This document shows positions 46,553-55,269 of a stretch of DNA of 64,000 nt, in pieces (the stretch's first letter is position 1; each line of letters opens with the position of its first letter). The DNA comes from JAOUJD01 sp963726405 (lineage in GTDB: Bacteria > Pseudomonadota > Gammaproteobacteria > Burkholderiales > Burkholderiaceae_F). A program made the translations under genes and the position numbers. The DNA lies in contig CAVSCF010000011.1 of assembly GCA_963726405.1 (NCBI GenBank), positions 372,001 to 436,000 on the forward strand, given 5' to 3'. Under the pieces are notes generated by a model, which saw only the letters and a program-made list of their open reading frames with translations, made no database searches and had not been told where the DNA came from.

Positions 46553-47278
46553 GTGAAAGTCGGACTGTTCGTCACGTGCCTGGTCGACGCTGTACGGCCG
46601 GAGATCGGGTTCTCCGCACTGAAGCTGCTCGAGGGCGCGGGGTACGAGGTGGTCGTGCCGGAGAGCCAGACCTGCTGCGGGCAGCCGGCCTACAACTCCG
46701 GCGACGCGCGCACCGCGCGCGAGCTGGCCGAAAAGGTGCTGCGCGAATTCGAGCCCTTCGATTACGTCGTGCTTCCGAGCGGCTCGTGCGGCGGCCAGAT
46801 CAAGGTGCAGTACATCGAATTGTTCCGCGACGACCCCGACCTGAAGGCGCGCGTCGAACGGCTGGCGGGGAAGACCTACGAGCTGACGGACTTTCTCGTC
46901 AACGTGGCGAAGATCGCCGAACTGCCTTCGAGCTTCGCCGGTCACATCACGTATCACGACTCGTGCAGCGGCTTGAGGGAAATGGGCGTCAAGCAGCAGC
47001 CGCGCGCTCTGCTGGGCAAGCTGCCCGGCGTTCGACTGACCGAGATGAAGGACTGCGAGCAGTGCTGCGGGTTCGGGGGCACCTTCTCGGTGAAGTACGG
47101 CGACATCTCCGGCGCGATCGTCGACGAGAAGTGCCGCAACATCCAGGCGAGCGGCGCCGATGCGGTGGTGCTCGGTGACCTCGGGTGCATCCTGAACATC
47201 GAAGGGCGGCTGCGCCGCACCGGCGATGAGAAGACGCGGGTGCTCCACATCGCTCAAATACTTGCGGGAGATGCGTGA
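46553..47278 (+). CDS. lutA: lactate utilisation protein A, (Fe-S)-binding
   Basis: 241 residues. Two CCG domains with conserved Cys pairs: QTCCGQPAYNSGD and DCEQCCGFGGTFS, typical of LutA/YkgE. With LutB (and LutC) it oxidises L-lactate. GTG start with GGGGGAG upstream. The stop overlaps the lutB ATG (TGATG). Confidence 0.92.
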   Translation: MKVGLFVTCLVDAVRPEIGFSALKLLEGAGYEVVVPESQTCCGQPAYNSGDARTARELAEKVLREFEPFDYVVLPSGSCGGQIKVQYIELFRDDPDLKARVERLAGKTYELTDFLVNVAKIAELPSSFAGHITYHDSCSGLREMGVKQQPRALLGKLPGVRLTEMKDCEQCCGFGGTFSVKYGDISGAIVDEKCRNIQASGADAVVLGDLGCILNIEGRLRRTGDEKTRVLHIAQILAGDA

Positions 47279-48713
47279 TGCAAGTCCAGTCGATGCATTT
47301 CAAGGAACGCGCCGGCCAGAAGCTCGCCGACGCGCGCCTGCAGAAGAACCTGAAGAAGCTGTCGGAGAAGTTCGTCACCGCGCGTGCGTCGGCGATCGCC
47401 GAGCTCGACGATTTCGAGGCGACCCGTGAGGCGGCGGTGGAGCGGCGCAACCGCGCCTTGGCGAATCTCGACGTCTGGCTGGAGACCTTCGAGCGCAACG
47501 CCACTGCGCATGGCGCCAAGGTGCTCTATGCCGAGACGCACGAGGAAGCGGTCCGGCTGATCGTCGACATCGCCCGGCACCACGGAGTGAAGAAGGTCAC
47601 GAAGTCGAAGTCGATGGTGTCCGAGGAAGTCGGACTGAATCATGCGTTCGAGGCCGCGGGCATCCAGCCGGTCGAGACCGACCTCGGCGAATACATCCTG
47701 CAGATCAACAACAACGAGGCGCCGTCCCACATCATCGCGCCCGTGATTCACAAGGACAAGGAAGAGATCTCGGATCTCTTCGCGAAGGCGCACGCGACGC
47801 CGCGCAAGACGGAAATCAACCAGCTCACGCGCGAGGCGCGCGAGGTGCTGCGGGGCCACTTCCTCTCGGCCGACATGGGTGTGACGGGCGCCAATTTCCT
47901 GATTGCCGAGACCGGGTCGGCCACCGTCGTCACCAACGAGGGCAACGAGGGGATGTGCACGATCCTTCCGCCGAAGGTGCACGTCGTGCTGACCGGCATC
48001 GAGAAGGTGCTGCCGACGCTGGAAGACGTGGCGACGTTGATGCGGCTGCTGCCGCGATCAGCCACGGGGCAGCCGATCTCCAATTACTTCTCGGTGCTCA
48101 CCGGCCCGCGTCGCTCGGGCGAGGAAGACGGTCCCGAGCACATGTATTACGTGCTCGTCGATGCCGGCCGCACCGGCCTGCTGGGGGGGAGTTCCAGGAC
48201 ATGCTTCGCTGCATCCGATGCGGCGCCTGCATGAATCACTGCCCCGTCTACCAGAAGATCGGCGGCCACGCCTATGGCTGGGTGTACCCGGGACCCATGG
48301 GATCGGTGCTGACGCCGAGTTACGTCGGCGTGGAGAACGCGCTGGACCTGCCGCAGGCGGCGACGTTGTGCGGTCAGTGCAGCGTCGTGTGCCCGGTGAA
48401 GATTCCGCTCCCGGATCTGCTGCGCAAGCTGCGCGAGAAGCAGTGGGACCGCGGGCTGCGTCCGTGGTACGAGAAGGTCGGCGTCGGCGTGTGGGCCTAC
48501 GCGGCCATGCGGCCGTCGCTCTACGCGTTCGGCTCGCGGATCGCGGTGCGTGTGCTGCGCTGGATGGGCGGCAGTTCGAAGCGCATTCGCAGCCTGCCGG
48601 TGGGCGCCGGCTGGACCCTCAGCCGCGATTTCCCGGCGCCGAGCGGCCGCACCTTCCGCGAGATGTACCGCGAGCGCAAGCAGGCCGGTCAGGTCGGTTC
48701 GACGCGCACGTAG
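47278..48713 (+). CDS. lutB: lactate utilisation protein B (frame broken in G run near 48186)
   Basis: First part: the LUD domain (HFKERAGQKLADARL, EVGLNHAFEAAGIQPVETDLG, GANFLIAETGSATVVTNEGN). Second part, one frame over: two ferredoxin-like cluster sites, LRCIRCGACMNHCPVY and CGQCSVVCPVKIP, and a C-terminal domain. The change falls in CTGGGGGGGAGTTCC; adding one G gives GLLGGEFQDMLRCIRCG and 478 residues, the normal length. A homopolymer undercall is the likely cause. LutC is not next to it. The 3' end overlaps thpR by 25 bp in convergent orientation. Confidence 0.9.
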
Positions 48714-49195
48714 CGCGCCCCTTGTTCGTCGCGCCCCGAGCGGTAGAGCGCGACTTCCCGGATCGGCCAGTCGATCGGCGGCGCGATCTCGCGCGGGCCA
48801 TCGAAGCGGCGCACGTCGCGCAGCAGGGTCACGTGGGGCACGAAGGGTTTGCGGTCGTAGCCGACCTGCAGCGCATCGAGCAGCGCGCGCGCGCGGCTCG
48901 CGATCTCGCCGAGGTCGGGCATCAGCAGGCCTCCGGCCCACAGCACGCGCGGACGTGCAAAGAAACCGATCTGCGTGAGTTGCCAGTCGCAGGCCAGTGG
49001 GGGCAGCGCGGCGCACGCGCCAGCCACTTTCGCTCCCACGGCGTCCGGCAGGTCGCCGATGAAGGCGAGGGTCAGGTGGAGATTCTCCGGGCGCATCACA
49101 CGTCCGTGCTCCGCGTGAGGACGCAGTGCGTGAGTGAGTTCCGCGCAGCGCTGCCGCGCCCCGGCGTCCGGCCACGCGGCGATGAAGCAGCGCAC
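48689..49195 (-). CDS. thpR: RNA 2',3'-cyclic phosphodiesterase (ThpR/LigT)
   Basis: 168 residues of the 2H phosphoesterase family. The two HxT motifs are HLTLAFIGD (about 43) and HVTLLRDV (about 125). It opens cyclic phosphate ends of RNA; in E. coli it can also ligate 2'-5' bonds. The GTG at 49195 gives VRCFIAAWPD, the typical start, one base from the pyrD stop. An ATG at 49249 would overlap pyrD by 53 bp and is less likely. Confidence 0.85.
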   Translation of the reverse strand: MRCFIAAWPDAGARQRCAELTHALRPHAEHGRVMRPENLHLTLAFIGDLPDAVGAKVAGACAALPPLACDWQLTQIGFFARPRVLWAGGLLMPDLGEIASRARALLDALQVGYDRKPFVPHVTLLRDVRRFDGPREIAPPIDWPIREVALYRSGRDEQGARYVRVEPT

Positions 49196-49196
49196 G

Positions 49197-50279
49197 TCAG
49201 GCCGCCCGGCGAGCTCCGCCCGCGCGGGGCGCGCGCGTCGGCGTGGCATTCAGTGCGCGGATGGCGGCGACGCAGTCGGCCACGATGTCCGGCCCGGAGT
49301 AGATGAATCCGGTGTAGACCTGTACGAGCGAGGCGCCGGCCTGGATCTTCTCCACCGCGTCGTCGCCCGTCATGATGCCGCCCACGCCGATGATCGGCAG
49401 GGCGCCCTTGAGGTGCCGGGCGAGGATGTCGATGACCGCGGTCGCGCGCTCGGTCAGCGGCCGACCGGACAGGCCGCCCGTTTCCTCGGCATGCAGCAGC
49501 CCTCTGACACGATCGCGCGCGATCGTGGTGTTGGTTGCGATGACGGCGTCGACGCCGTGCTCGACCAGCGTATCGGCCACCAACGGAATGGCGTCGTCGG
49601 CGAGGTCAGGGGCGATCTTCACGGCCAGAGGAACGCGCTTTCCATGCCGATCTTCCATCCGCCTGCGTTCGTCGCGCAGGCCGGCAAGCAGCGCGGTCAG
49701 TTCCTTCGTGCCCTGCAGCGCCCGCAGGTCCTTGGTGTTGGGCGACGAAATGTTCACCGCCACGTAGTCGGCGTGCTCGTACACCTTCTGCAGGCCGATC
49801 CGGTAGTCGTCGAGCGCGCGATCGATCGGCGTGTCGGCATTCTTTCCGATGTTCAGTCCGATCACGCCGCCGCGACGCCGGAACGCCTTCTGCCGCTTCA
49901 CGTTCTCGACGAGCTTGTCGACGCCGTCGTTGTTGAACCCCATCCGGTTGATCACGCCCTGCGCGGGGATGAGCCGGAAGATGCGCGGTTTCGGATTGCC
50001 GGGCTGGGGCCGCGGTGTGACCGTCCCCGCCTCGATGAAGCCGAAACCAAAGGTTGCCAGCGCGTCGATGTGGTCGCCGTTCTTGTCCATGCCAGCCGCG
50101 AGACCGACCGGATTGGGGAACGCGAGGCCCATCACTGTCACCGGCAGGGCCGGCACCGACTTGCACACGAAGCGGGTGAGGCCGAGCGAGTAGGCGCGCT
50201 GAAGCTGCGTCAGCGTGAGGTCGTGAGCGACCTCGGGGTCGAGCGAGAAGAGTACGGAGCGCGCGAAGTTGTACAGCAC
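49197..50279 (-). CDS. pyrD: dihydroorotate dehydrogenase (quinone), class 2
   Basis: 360 residues. Membrane-associated flavoenzyme that oxidises dihydroorotate in pyrimidine synthesis. N-terminal helix RSVLFSLDPEVAHDLTL, FMN site residues in GFIEAGTVTPRPQPGNPKPR, and VNISSPNTKDLR (catalytic Ser, with the helper Asn) mark class 2. GGLSGRPLTERAT is the phosphate-binding loop. It lies in a minus-strand run with bpt and aat, 31 bp downstream of bpt. Confidence 0.95.
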   Translation of the reverse strand: MLYNFARSVLFSLDPEVAHDLTLTQLQRAYSLGLTRFVCKSVPALPVTVMGLAFPNPVGLAAGMDKNGDHIDALATFGFGFIEAGTVTPRPQPGNPKPRIFRLIPAQGVINRMGFNNDGVDKLVENVKRQKAFRRRGGVIGLNIGKNADTPIDRALDDYRIGLQKVYEHADYVAVNISSPNTKDLRALQGTKELTALLAGLRDERRRMEDRHGKRVPLAVKIAPDLADDAIPLVADTLVEHGVDAVIATNTTIARDRVRGLLHAEETGGLSGRPLTERATAVIDILARHLKGALPIIGVGGIMTGDDAVEKIQAGASLVQVYTGFIYSGPDIVADCVAAIRALNATPTRAPRAGGARRAA

Positions 50280-50310
50280 GCGCGCATTCTAGCGACGGCG
50301 GGCGGTGCGC

Positions 50311-51075
50311 TCAGCGCACGCGCTTGTTCTCCGTCAGACGTTCCCATCGCCCGCCGCGCAGCATCTCCACCGGCCGGAAGCGGGCCTTGTAGGCCATCTT
50401 CGGGCTTTCCTCGATCCAGTAGCCGAGGTAGAGGTACGGTAGCCCGAGCGCCTTGCACTGCTCGAGCTGCCAGACGATGTTGAACGTGCCGTAACTCGTG
50501 CCGGCCTCGTCGGGGTCGAAGAAGGTGTAGACGGACGACAGGCCGTCGTTCAGCACGTCGATGATCGAGATCATGCGCAGCGTGCCGAGGCCATCGATGC
50601 CGGGCGGCAGCGGGTCGCGGAACTCGACCAGCCGCGTGTTGACCTTGCTCTGCAGGAGGAACTGCGAGTACTGCTCGCGGCTGTCGTTGTCCATGCCGCC
50701 GCCGGCGTGGCGCGTCGACTGGTAGCGCAGGTAAAGGTCATAGTGCTCGTGGTCGAACGCGAGCGAGGCCACGCGCGACACCAGGTTCCGGTGGCGCAGC
50801 CACGAGCGCCGCTGCGTCCGGTTCGCTACGTATTCGCTGACCGGCACGCGGACCGGCACGCACGCCCGGCAGCCGTCGCAGTACGGGCGGTACGTGAAGA
50901 TTCCGCTGCGGCGGAATCCCATCTTGACCAGTTCACTGTAGACGTCGGCGTTGATGAGGTGCGCCGGCGTGGCGACCTGCGAGCGGGCCTGACGCTCGTC
51001 GAGATAGCTGCAGGGATAGGGCGCCGTGGCGTAGAACTGCAGCGCGGAAAAGGGCAGTTCCTTGAGATTCGCCAC
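50311..51075 (-). CDS. bpt: aspartate/glutamate leucyltransferase (Bpt)
   Basis: 254 residues. Transfers Leu from tRNA to N-terminal Asp or Glu of proteins, marking them for ClpAP. Family motifs are CSYLDERQARSQVATP, SGIFTYRPYCDGCRACVPVR (conserved Cys) and YLYLGYWIEESPKM. It resembles the arginyltransferase family (ATE), but bacterial members are leucyl-transferring. GTG start, one base from the aat stop. Confidence 0.93.
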   Translation of the reverse strand: MANLKELPFSALQFYATAPYPCSYLDERQARSQVATPAHLINADVYSELVKMGFRRSGIFTYRPYCDGCRACVPVRVPVSEYVANRTQRRSWLRHRNLVSRVASLAFDHEHYDLYLRYQSTRHAGGGMDNDSREQYSQFLLQSKVNTRLVEFRDPLPPGIDGLGTLRMISIIDVLNDGLSSVYTFFDPDEAGTSYGTFNIVWQLEQCKALGLPYLYLGYWIEESPKMAYKARFRPVEMLRGGRWERLTENKRVR

Positions 51076-51076
51076 G

Positions 51077-51811
51077 TCAGTCGGCCCGGGTCTCGGTCAG
51101 CAGTGCGTTGAGCGGGCGGTGCATGTACGCCTGCCAGTCGATCGGCGCGCACTCCACCGCGGTCTTCACGTGAGCCAGGAAATCAGCACGTCCGATCTCG
51201 CGTGCCCCGAGGGACGCAAGGTGCCGCGTGTTCTGCTGGCAGTCTATCACTCGCACTTTCTCAATCAGCAAGAGTCGCACCAAAGCGGCCAGCGCGATCT
51301 TCGATGCGTCCGTCGAGCGCGCGAACATCGACTCGCCGTAGAACATGCGGCCCAGCGAGAGGCCGTAGAGCCCGCCTACCAGTTCGCCGTTGCTCCAGGT
51401 CTCGATCGAAACCGCCACGCCGAGCCGGTGCAGCTCCGTGTAGGCCGCGATCATTTCCGCCGTGATCCACGTTCCCGCCTCCGCGCCGCGCGGGGCCGCG
51501 CAGGCCCGCATCACCGCTTCGAACGCGCTGTTCGCGCGAAGTTCGACCGTGCCGCCGCGGGCGACCCGGCGCAGCGTCTTGCCGAAGGTGCGCGAGACGC
51601 GGAACTCGTCGGTAAAAAGCACCATCCGTGGGTCGGGCGACCACCAGAGCACGGGTTCGCCGGCCGAATACCAGGGGAAGATGCCGTGCTTGTAGGCATC
51701 CAGCAGGCGGTCGATCGACAGGCTGCGACTCGCCGCCAGCAGCCCGTTCGGATGCGTCAGGGCCGCGCGCACCGGCGGAAACGGCTGGCCGGCCGCCAGC
51801 CACGGGATCAT
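51077..51811 (-). CDS. aat: leucyl/phenylalanyl-tRNA-protein transferase
   Basis: 244 residues. Adds Leu or Phe from tRNA to N-terminal Lys or Arg of proteins for ClpAP degradation. Motifs: YKHGIFPWYSAGEPVLWWSP, the standard Aat signature; WITAEMIAAYTELHRLG; and SMFARSTDASKIAL. The start ATG overlaps the NUDIX stop (ATGA). Coupled to bpt downstream, the two N-degron transferases stand in tandem. Confidence 0.95.
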   Translation of the reverse strand: MIPWLAAGQPFPPVRAALTHPNGLLAASRSLSIDRLLDAYKHGIFPWYSAGEPVLWWSPDPRMVLFTDEFRVSRTFGKTLRRVARGGTVELRANSAFEAVMRACAAPRGAEAGTWITAEMIAAYTELHRLGVAVSIETWSNGELVGGLYGLSLGRMFYGESMFARSTDASKIALAALVRLLLIEKVRVIDCQQNTRHLASLGAREIGRADFLAHVKTAVECAPIDWQAYMHRPLNALLTETRAD

Positions 51812-52371
51812 CGGACGCTGCTGCCGGGGTGCGGCGGGGCACCCGCGACGATCGACTCGATGTACGTGCCGAACTGCCCGCGCTTGCGGTCCTCGAAGAA
51901 ATGCCGCAGCGTGGCCGCGACCGTGCGGAAGGCGATGTCCTCCCACGGGATCTCTTCCTCGCCGAACAGGCGGACCTCCAGGCTCTCGGTGCCGGCGGCG
52001 AACGCGGTGTCGATCAGGTCCGCCCGGAAGAAGATGTGCACCTGCTGCACGTGCGGCACGTCGATCATCGTGAAGAGCGGGCCGAGGTCGACGCGGGCAC
52101 CGGCTTCCTCGAGCGTTTCGCGCATCGCGCCGTCGCCGGTGGTCTCGCCCACTTCCATGAACCCGGCCGGCAGCGTCCACTTGCCGTAGCGCGGCTCGAT
52201 GGCGCGCCGGCAGAGCAACACCCGCTCGCCCCACACGGGAACCGTGCCGACAACCGGGCGCGGATTGACGTAGTGGATCGTGCCGCACTGGTCGCAGCAC
52301 GCGCGGCTGCGGTTGTCCCCCTCGGGGACGCGAACGGTGATCGGGTGTCCGCAGTGGGAGCAGAAGCGCAC
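51808..52371 (-). CDS. NUDIX hydrolase with N-terminal zinc ribbon
   Basis: 187 residues. The GTG start at 52371 gives FCSHCGHPI, then CDQCGTIHY: two CxxC pairs bind zinc. The NUDIX box is in GFMEVGETTGDGAMRETLEEAGA (GxxxE...REUxEE). It resembles NudC-type NADH pyrophosphatases but lacks the full NudC N-terminal part, so it may act on other nucleoside diphosphates. Earlier in-frame codons are not family-like. First gene of the aat-bpt-pyrD-thpR run. Confidence 0.83.
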   Translation of the reverse strand: MRFCSHCGHPITVRVPEGDNRSRACCDQCGTIHYVNPRPVVGTVPVWGERVLLCRRAIEPRYGKWTLPAGFMEVGETTGDGAMRETLEEAGARVDLGPLFTMIDVPHVQQVHIFFRADLIDTAFAAGTESLEVRLFGEEEIPWEDIAFRTVAATLRHFFEDRKRGQFGTYIESIVAGAPPHPGSSVR

Positions 52372-52514
52372 TGGATGGGTTCGAGGTAGCGGGACTGCGA
52401 GGCAGTCTATCGCAGGCCGCCATGCAATTTTCACGGCCCGAGGGGCAGGCGCCGCGGCGCGCGCCATGGCGCATGCGGACTCTCGCGGAAGCGCCTATAA
52501 AGATCGGGTACGGT

Positions 52515-52528
52515 CGGGCGATCGCCCG
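52515..52528. promoter_or_regulatory. 14-bp perfect palindrome between NUDIX and SYLF genes
   Basis: CGGGCGATCGCCCG, self-complementary, lies in the divergent promoter region 53 bp before the SYLF start, just downstream of a TATAAA-like box. It could be an operator or the tip of a transcript hairpin. Confidence 0.35.
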
Positions 52529-52581
52529 CGCGTGCTCAGTGAGAAATCATGTTCAGTCGACAGGAAAAGGCGGAGGTCTCG

Positions 52582-53139
52582 ATGCGAAAGGTTCTTGGTG
52601 GAATGGTGGCCGTTGCGGCGCTGACCCTTGCCGGGCAGGCGCTGGGGGCCGATCCGGCGGCGCAGAAGGCGGAACTGCGGAAGATGTGCGACGACGCGCT
52701 GGCGACGCTCTACAAGGCGAAGCCGGAGGCGAAGGCCGCGGTTGAAAAGTCGGCGGGCTACGGGTGCTTCTCCAGTTTCGGCATTTCGTTCTTTGTCGGC
52801 GGTGCCGGCGGTCGCGGGCTTGTTCATGACAACGCCACGAAGAAGACGACGTTCATGAACATGGGCCAGGCGACCGGGGGGCTGGACTTCGGCATCAAGG
52901 ACTACCGCGAAGTGCTCGTGTTCAAGGACCAGGCAACGCTGGCCAAGTTTGTCGAGTCCGGATGGGAGTTCGGCGGAGGCGGGACGGCAGCGGCCATGGC
53001 CGGCGGCAAGGGCGCCAAGGCGGAAGCGACCGAAGTGTCCTCGGGCCCGATCACCGTATATCCGATGACGAAGTCGGGCCTGGCGGCCGGGATCGCGGCC
53101 GGCGGGCGGAAGTACTGGAAGGACAAGGATCTGAACTAG
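52582..53139 (+). CDS. SYLF/YSC84-like lipid-binding protein, exported
   Basis: 185 residues with a signal peptide (VAVAALTLAGQALG). The Ysc84-like domain shows CFSSFGISFFVGGAGGRGL and FVESGWEFGGGG. Eukaryotic members bind phosphoinositides; the bacterial function is unclear, probably envelope-linked. GGAGG is 5 bp before the ATG. Confidence 0.83.
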   Translation: MRKVLGGMVAVAALTLAGQALGADPAAQKAELRKMCDDALATLYKAKPEAKAAVEKSAGYGCFSSFGISFFVGGAGGRGLVHDNATKKTTFMNMGQATGGLDFGIKDYREVLVFKDQATLAKFVESGWEFGGGGTAAAMAGGKGAKAEATEVSSGPITVYPMTKSGLAAGIAAGGRKYWKDKDLN

Positions 53140-53152
53140 CGCTGCGCTGCCC

Positions 53153-53368
53153 GTGTTCCGCAACCGGGCGCTGCGACTCGAGTTATCGCACGTCTCGCGC
53201 CTGTACGACGTGCGCGCTGCGGTCGCCTGCTCGCCGACTTCGGGGCCGAACCGTCATATCGGGAATGCGTTGCGCACCGGCGCGACGCGCGACGAAGTGG
53301 CGGAAACCATCGAGTTGACGACGGTGATGGGCACTCACGCGTGCGATCTTGCGATTCCGATCCGGTGA
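53153..53368 (+). pseudogene. carboxymuconolactone decarboxylase family remnant
   Basis: A 71-codon open stretch. Only the last part, HIGNALRTGATRDEVAETIE and VMGTHAC, resembles the C-terminal half of a CMD/AhpD-like protein, with one His and one Cys of the possible active site. The N-terminal half is unlike the family, and no upstream partner is found. I take it as a decayed fragment or one cut by a frameshift. Confidence 0.55.
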
Positions 53369-53466
53369 GAGGAGTGGGAGCGCTTAGAAACGGGGCGGAC
53401 GGGAAAGCGAGGGCGCAAGAAGGTGGGGACGGCGACGAGAGCGGGGCGCCGAAGCAGGGCGGCGAC

Positions 53467-54744
53467 GTGAACCACGGCTCGCATGGCGCGGACGAGGCAG
53501 GCGCGATTGCCGAGGGATCGACCGGGCGCGCTCGCGCGCTGGTTCCCGGTGTCCTGGTCTGCCTCACCGTCGCGATGGCCGCGGGCTTCATGTCGCAGCA
53601 GTACGGCGGCCCGCAGGTCCTCTATGCGCTTCTGATCGGTCTGGCGCTGCACACGGTCGGGAGCCAGGGCGCGCTGACAGCCGGAGTGAACTTCTGCTCG
53701 CGCACGCTGCTGCGTCTGGGCGTAGCGCTGCTCGGGGCCCGGATCACGCTCCCGGTGATCTTCGACCTCGGTCCCCGGAGCGGGGCCCTGATTGCCCTGG
53801 CCGTCGTGCTGACCATCGGCCTCGGGTGGCTGCTTTCGAAAGTTCTTCGTTTGCCGATCGAGCAGGGGATCATTTCCGGTGGCTCGGTCGCCATCTGCGG
53901 TGTGTCGGCCGCCCTGGCGCTCGCCAGCATCTTCCCTCGCAAGCCGGAGACGGAGCGGTTCACGTTGCTGGTGGCCGCCGGGGTCACGCTGATGTCGACC
54001 GTGGCCATGGTGGTCTATCCGCTGCTTTCGAGCGCGCTGCACTTTTCGGTCGTCCAGACCGGACTTTTCCTCGGCGGTTCGATTCACGACGTCGCGCAGG
54101 TCGTGGCGGCCGGAATGATGGTGTCGCAGGGCGCGGCCGACAGTGCGACGGTGGTGAAGCTGTTCCGGGTCGCGCTTCTGGTCCCCGTGGTGCTGACGCT
54201 GGCGCTTGCCATTGGCATGCGGGCGCGGGCAACGAGCGAAAACGCGGCGCGTCCGCCGCTGCTGCCATCGTTTCTCGTCGCCTTCTGCGTCCTGGTCGCG
54301 CTGTCGAGCGCCGGCTACATCCCGCCGCCCGCAATCGATGCGGCCAGCGTCGCGTCGCGCTGGTTGCTGGTGATCGCCATCGCCGCCGTCGGCATCGGCA
54401 GTTCCCCCGCGGAATTGATACGCATGGGATGGGCCCCGGCCGTCCTGCTGCTCGGCGAGACGCTGTTCATCGGCGCGCTCGTTCTCGTCGGCGCGTGGTG
54501 GTCGGCGGCTGACGGCGGTCGTCGGTTCCCGGCGGCGAAGGCAGTCGGCGATCCCGAAGAGGCACTTGGCTGCACCTTTTCGCCGACCGCTCTATCGGTC
54601 TTTCCGAGTGAATTCTCAGGGGTCGAGGCACGCAGCACGCTGGCTTGGTCCCGGCGGGCAAACCTGATCCGCGGTGCATCGCGGGCGAGGTGTGACGTGC
54701 ATCAACTAATTCGGTATCGGAGTACCGGTATTATCGCCGGATGA
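53467..54744 (+). CDS. YeiH-type putative sulfate/anion exporter
   Basis: About 425 residues; ten or eleven TM helices of the PSE/UPF0324 family, with SVAICGVSAALALASIFP, GGSIHDVAQVVAAGMM and AVGIGSSPAELIRMGW as family landmarks. Its substrate is uncertain. The GTG start at 53467 leaves about 26 residues before TM1; another GTG at 53367 is possible. The usual family ends near GAWWSAAD; here a further 80 residues of Arg/Ser-rich sequence follow, probably read-through after a frame slip. The stop overlaps the hemerythrin ATG. Confidence 0.75.
   Translation: MNHGSHGADEAGAIAEGSTGRARALVPGVLVCLTVAMAAGFMSQQYGGPQVLYALLIGLALHTVGSQGALTAGVNFCSRTLLRLGVALLGARITLPVIFDLGPRSGALIALAVVLTIGLGWLLSKVLRLPIEQGIISGGSVAICGVSAALALASIFPRKPETERFTLLVAAGVTLMSTVAMVVYPLLSSALHFSVVQTGLFLGGSIHDVAQVVAAGMMVSQGAADSATVVKLFRVALLVPVVLTLALAIGMRARATSENAARPPLLPSFLVAFCVLVALSSAGYIPPPAIDAASVASRWLLVIAIAAVGIGSSPAELIRMGWAPAVLLLGETLFIGALVLVGAWWSAADGGRRFPAAKAVGDPEEALGCTFSPTALSVFPSEFSGVEARSTLAWSRRANLIRGASRARCDVHQLIRYRSTGIIAG
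54712..54727. promoter_or_regulatory. inverted repeat in front of hemerythrin gene
   Basis: CGGTA-N6-TACCG, followed by a TATTAT box at 54730-54735, immediately before the hemerythrin ATG at 54741. It could be a regulator site or part of the promoter. Confidence 0.35.
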
Positions 54745-55235
54745 GTTCCCCAAGCGAAACGGGCCTGATCCTCGGCCGTGAACACCGCGACAACCTCGCA
54801 CTGCTCGCCCGCGTTGAGCAGGCGATGCAGCGCAGCGGCGGCGGCGACCACGTCAACGACCCGGAAGCCATCCGGCTGGTGCGGTCGTTGTGCGAGCACA
54901 TGACGCACGATCTGGCGCGCCACTTCGCTTTCGAGGAAGAGGAACTGTTTCCCCGCATGGTGGCCGCGGGCGAAGGCGATATCCCGGAACTGCTTACCGA
55001 AGAGCACGACGCGATCCGCGCGGTGGGAGGCGAACTCACGCCGCTCGTCGGCATCGCCGCGGACGGCACGCTGGATGCCGAAGGATGGAACCGCCTCAGG
55101 CGGCTCGCGCTCGAACTCGTGGAGCGGTTGCTGGCGCACGTCGAGAAAGAGGAGATGTCCCTGGTTCCGCTGCTCGACGACCTGCTCGACGATGAAACCG
55201 ATCGCGCACTGGCGCTCGGCTACGCATCGTCCTGA
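54741..55235 (+). CDS. hemerythrin-domain protein
   Basis: 164 residues, a four-helix bundle with diiron-type ligands: GREHRDNLALL (His), HMTHDLARHFAFEEEELFP (HxxxE-like) and LTEEHDAIRA, LLAHVEKEEMSLVP. Hemerythrins bind oxygen, nitric oxide or iron. It lies just before the benzoyl-CoA genes (across the GNAT and DUF59 genes) and could help guard or sense oxygen; that is inference. Confidence 0.88.
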   Translation: MSSPSETGLILGREHRDNLALLARVEQAMQRSGGGDHVNDPEAIRLVRSLCEHMTHDLARHFAFEEEELFPRMVAAGEGDIPELLTEEHDAIRAVGGELTPLVGIAADGTLDAEGWNRLRRLALELVERLLAHVEKEEMSLVPLLDDLLDDETDRALALGYASS

Positions 55236-55269
55236 ACATACCCGCCGATTTCATCTGACGGAGCACGCG

